From: Acidobacteria bacterium CG_4_9_14_3_um_filter_49_7
GTDB lineage: Bacteria; Acidobacteriota; Holophagae; Thermotomaculales; Thermotomaculaceae
Assembly: GCA_002789615.1 (NCBI GenBank)
Contig: PFTO01000078.1
Location: 1 to 5,774 of the forward strand
Direction: 5' to 3'
Length of the DNA: 5,774 nt
Shown: positions 4,496 through 5,774 of the stretch, in pieces
Layout: each line of letters begins with the position of its first letter
How positions within the stretch are numbered: position 1 is the first letter of the stretch
Made by a program: the position numbers and the translations under genes
Notes under the pieces: generated by a model
Databases searched by the model: none
What the model was told of the DNA's origin: nothing
Seen by the model: only the letters and a program-made list of their open reading frames with translations

Positions 4496-5222
4496 CAGTA
4501 ACCTCCCCTGTGACGGTCATGGTCCCGGTTTCGTGATCCATACTGACAATGAGTTCTCTGCCGGATGGGGGCACAAAGACTGTTTTGCCAGGCCGATGCA
4601 TTCCTGCACTGAAAGCCGCGCATGCGGATCCACAGCAGAGTGTAAAATCCTCAACTCCCCGCTCAAAGGTAAGGATTTTGACTGTGCCAGTATTGTGTTC
4701 CCAGAAGGAGACATTCGTTCCGTTTGGAAAAACAGAACTGTGGCGGATTTTTTCAGCCTTCTCCCGGGTCTTTGCAATGTTTTTGGGATAACCATGAATA
4801 AAAAAGTGCGGATTTCCCACAAAGACGTAGCGCCCGGCAAAACCTTCCACGGTCATTTCCTGAACCTGAACCATTTCAGGTCGAAAACGAAGGGAGGATA
4901 ACCCTTTTTCAAACGCAAGGGTAACGGGCACATGGAACAGGGAAAAGCTATATGGTATTTCCGGATGCTCCTGAAGCAGCCGGGCCAGGCACAGGGAACC
5001 GTTGATACAGAACGAAAGCGTCCCGTCCGGATCGAAGTGCCGCACTTTGTCTCCCTGAACCAGCATCAAGCCATCGGCACCGATGCCGAAATGAGGGCGG
5101 CAGATGCGTCTGGCGAGAACGGGTTCCTGGCCGGGAGGCACGAAGGACTGACCGTTCTTTTCAATAATGACGATAAAGTCGTTTCCTGAGCTGTGGAGCT
5201 TGTGAAACGCTATTCCTGCCAT
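4464..5222 (-). CDS. dapF: Diaminopimelate epimerase (DapF) family protein, divergent active site
   Basis: DapF interconverts LL- and meso-diaminopimelate without a cofactor, using two cysteines, in lysine and peptidoglycan precursor synthesis. Family landmarks appear in order over 252 residues, somewhat shorter than the 274 of E. coli DapF: H10-S-S-G-N-D-F (usually HGLGNDF), F45-G-I-G-A-D-G, F63-D-P-D-G with catalytic C72, G136-N-P-H, N167-G-T-N-V, E187-R-G, and C197 in L-C-C-G-S-A. Both catalytic cysteines and the conserved asparagines at 137 and 170 are kept. The usual CGNGxRC reads C72-I-N-G-S-L-C, the usual Asn before the first cysteine is D64, and CGTG reads C197-G-S-A. It could be a divergent true DapF or a related amino-acid racemase/epimerase. 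The start overlaps the lolA end by 13 nt and its SD is weak, suggesting translational coupling. Confidence 0.8.
   Translation of the reverse strand: MAGIAFHKLHSSGNDFIVIIEKNGQSFVPPGQEPVLARRICRPHFGIGADGLMLVQGDKVRHFDPDGTLSFCINGSLCLARLLQEHPEIPYSFSLFHVPVTLAFEKGLSSLRFRPEMVQVQEMTVEGFAGRYVFVGNPHFFIHGYPKNIAKTREKAEKIRHSSVFPNGTNVSFWEHNTGTVKILTFERGVEDFTLCCGSACAAFSAGMHRPGKTVFVPPSGRELIVSMDHETGTMTVTGEVTDVCKGTFFLS
4502..4508 (-). promoter_or_regulatory. Shine-Dalgarno GGGGAGG of the exported zinc-ribbon-like protein
   Basis: On the - strand GGGGAGG lies 6 nt before the ATG at 4495 and within the dapF coding region. It is a strong site that fixes this start. It also supports the gene being real despite its unknown family. 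Confidence 0.7.
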
Positions 5223-5774
5223 TTCTCTTTTTTCAACCCCTTCAGGCTGATGTCAAATACCCCGGCTGGGAGTTTCTGGTTGATTTTGCAATGATGAAAT
5301 GTAATTTCGGTGACTGAGTCGTTTTTCTCTTCAACCTTGATACGATGAAACAACCTTGTGTCCGGATAGAGCCATACTTCGACAAGTTTCACGTGCTTTT
5401 TTACCCGCCGTTTCTTGGGAATAAAGATGATGTAAAGGTCCTTCAGTTTTGTGTCAATCTGCTTGATATAAAAATACTTGTTCAAAAACTTGAAGGCTTT
5501 GGACACATCCATGAAATTCATAATTGTGGATTCATACTTTTTGACCTTCAATTTGGAATAAACGCCACGATCCTGATCTACTTTGTACAGAAACTTACCT
5601 TCGGACATAACAGAAATGGTGTAGGGGTCGGTAAACTGCCAGAGAAACTTCGCCGGCTTTTCGTAATAGAATTTGCCCTTGGTGACTGCCGGTTTTTTCA
5701 AAAGCCGGGTAGACCGAACCTGTGTAAAGGATGCGGCCAATGTCTCGATCGTCTCATACTGGCTGGTTGTTTCC
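5210..5774 (-). CDS. lolA: Outer-membrane lipoprotein carrier protein LolA, 5' end off the window
   Basis: LolA is the periplasmic chaperone that takes lipoproteins from the LolCDE transporter to the outer membrane. The visible 187 residues match its half-barrel: an initial helix and strand (Y-E-T-I-E-T-M-A-A-S-F-T-Q, like the family's 'adFtQ'), then K-G-K-F-Y-Y-E-K-P-A-K-F-L-W-Q-F, T-D-P-Y, and M-S-E-G-K-F-L-Y-K-V-D. These correspond to 'G.f...rP.rf.w.y..P....ivsdGk.lw.yd'. The frame stays open to the window edge and the residues before the ATG at 5740 still fit the family, so that ATG is probably not the start. The signal peptide and a few N-terminal residues lie beyond 5774. The protein is very lysine-rich and the stop overlaps the start of dapF. 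Homology to a LolA-like lipid-carrier subfamily rather than LolA itself is possible. Confidence 0.78.
   Translation of the reverse strand, partial: ETTSQYETIETLAASFTQVRSTRLLKKPAVTKGKFYYEKPAKFLWQFTDPYTISVMSEGKFLYKVDQDRGVYSKLKVKKYESTIMNFMDVSKAFKFLNKYFYIKQIDTKLKDLYIIFIPKKRRVKKHVKLVEVWLYPDTRLFHRIKVEEKNDSVTEITFHHCKINQKLPAGVFDISLKGLKKEKWQE

Noticed and set aside
4389..4901. 170-codon + strand open frame
   Set aside because: It is antisense to dapF and the exported protein gene. It has no recognisable motif and starts inside the coding region of another gene without an SD that fits its position.
5210..5740. ATG at 5740 as the true start of lolA
   Set aside because: The frame remains open to the window end with residues fitting LolA, and starting at 5740 would remove the signal peptide and part of the first helix.

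Overview
The window comes from a diderm (outer-membrane) bacterium. The evidence is a LolA-type lipoprotein carrier, a membrane anti-sigma factor paired with an ECF sigma factor, and a secreted protein with a secretin-type N domain. DapF indicates a lysine/diaminopimelate pathway. GC content looks intermediate, and genes are tightly packed with overlaps and strong purine-rich Shine-Dalgarno sites. The gene combination resembles Acidobacteriota/Aminicenantes-type genomes, but that placement is a low-confidence impression. I see no phage, IS element, CRISPR array, tRNA or rRNA.

Layout: 1-366 is a gene-poor leader that begins with a likely rho-independent terminator of an off-window + strand gene. 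From 367 to 3817 five + strand genes follow in close succession. They encode a flavodoxin-like NAD(P)H/FMN oxidoreductase with an iron-sulfur-flavoprotein-type cysteine motif, a YtqA/MnmL-type radical SAM protein (overlapping the first gene by 35 nt), an ECF sigma factor (26 nt later), a zinc-finger anti-sigma factor (start set by an SD lying over the sigma stop codon), and an exported protein with a secretin-like N domain (SD overlapping the anti-sigma stop codon). The last three look like one regulatory module. The first two may only be co-transcribed with it.

The 159-nt convergent intergenic region (3818-3976) holds a perfect hairpin, four tandem copies of a GTGATTN heptamer, two interlocked inverted repeats and a terminator-like GC hairpin with a T tract. 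Judged by their T tracts, the two strong hairpins each serve the transcript arriving from the far side, so the convergent transcripts would overlap.

From 5774 down to 3977 three - strand genes form an overlapping operon: lolA (5' end off the window), a divergent dapF with altered active-site motifs, and a small exported protein ending in a zinc-ribbon-like Cys/His motif. All three relate to the cell envelope or peptidoglycan precursors. The items most worth a second look are the sigma/anti-sigma/secretin-N module, the non-canonical DapF and the exported zinc-ribbon-like protein.
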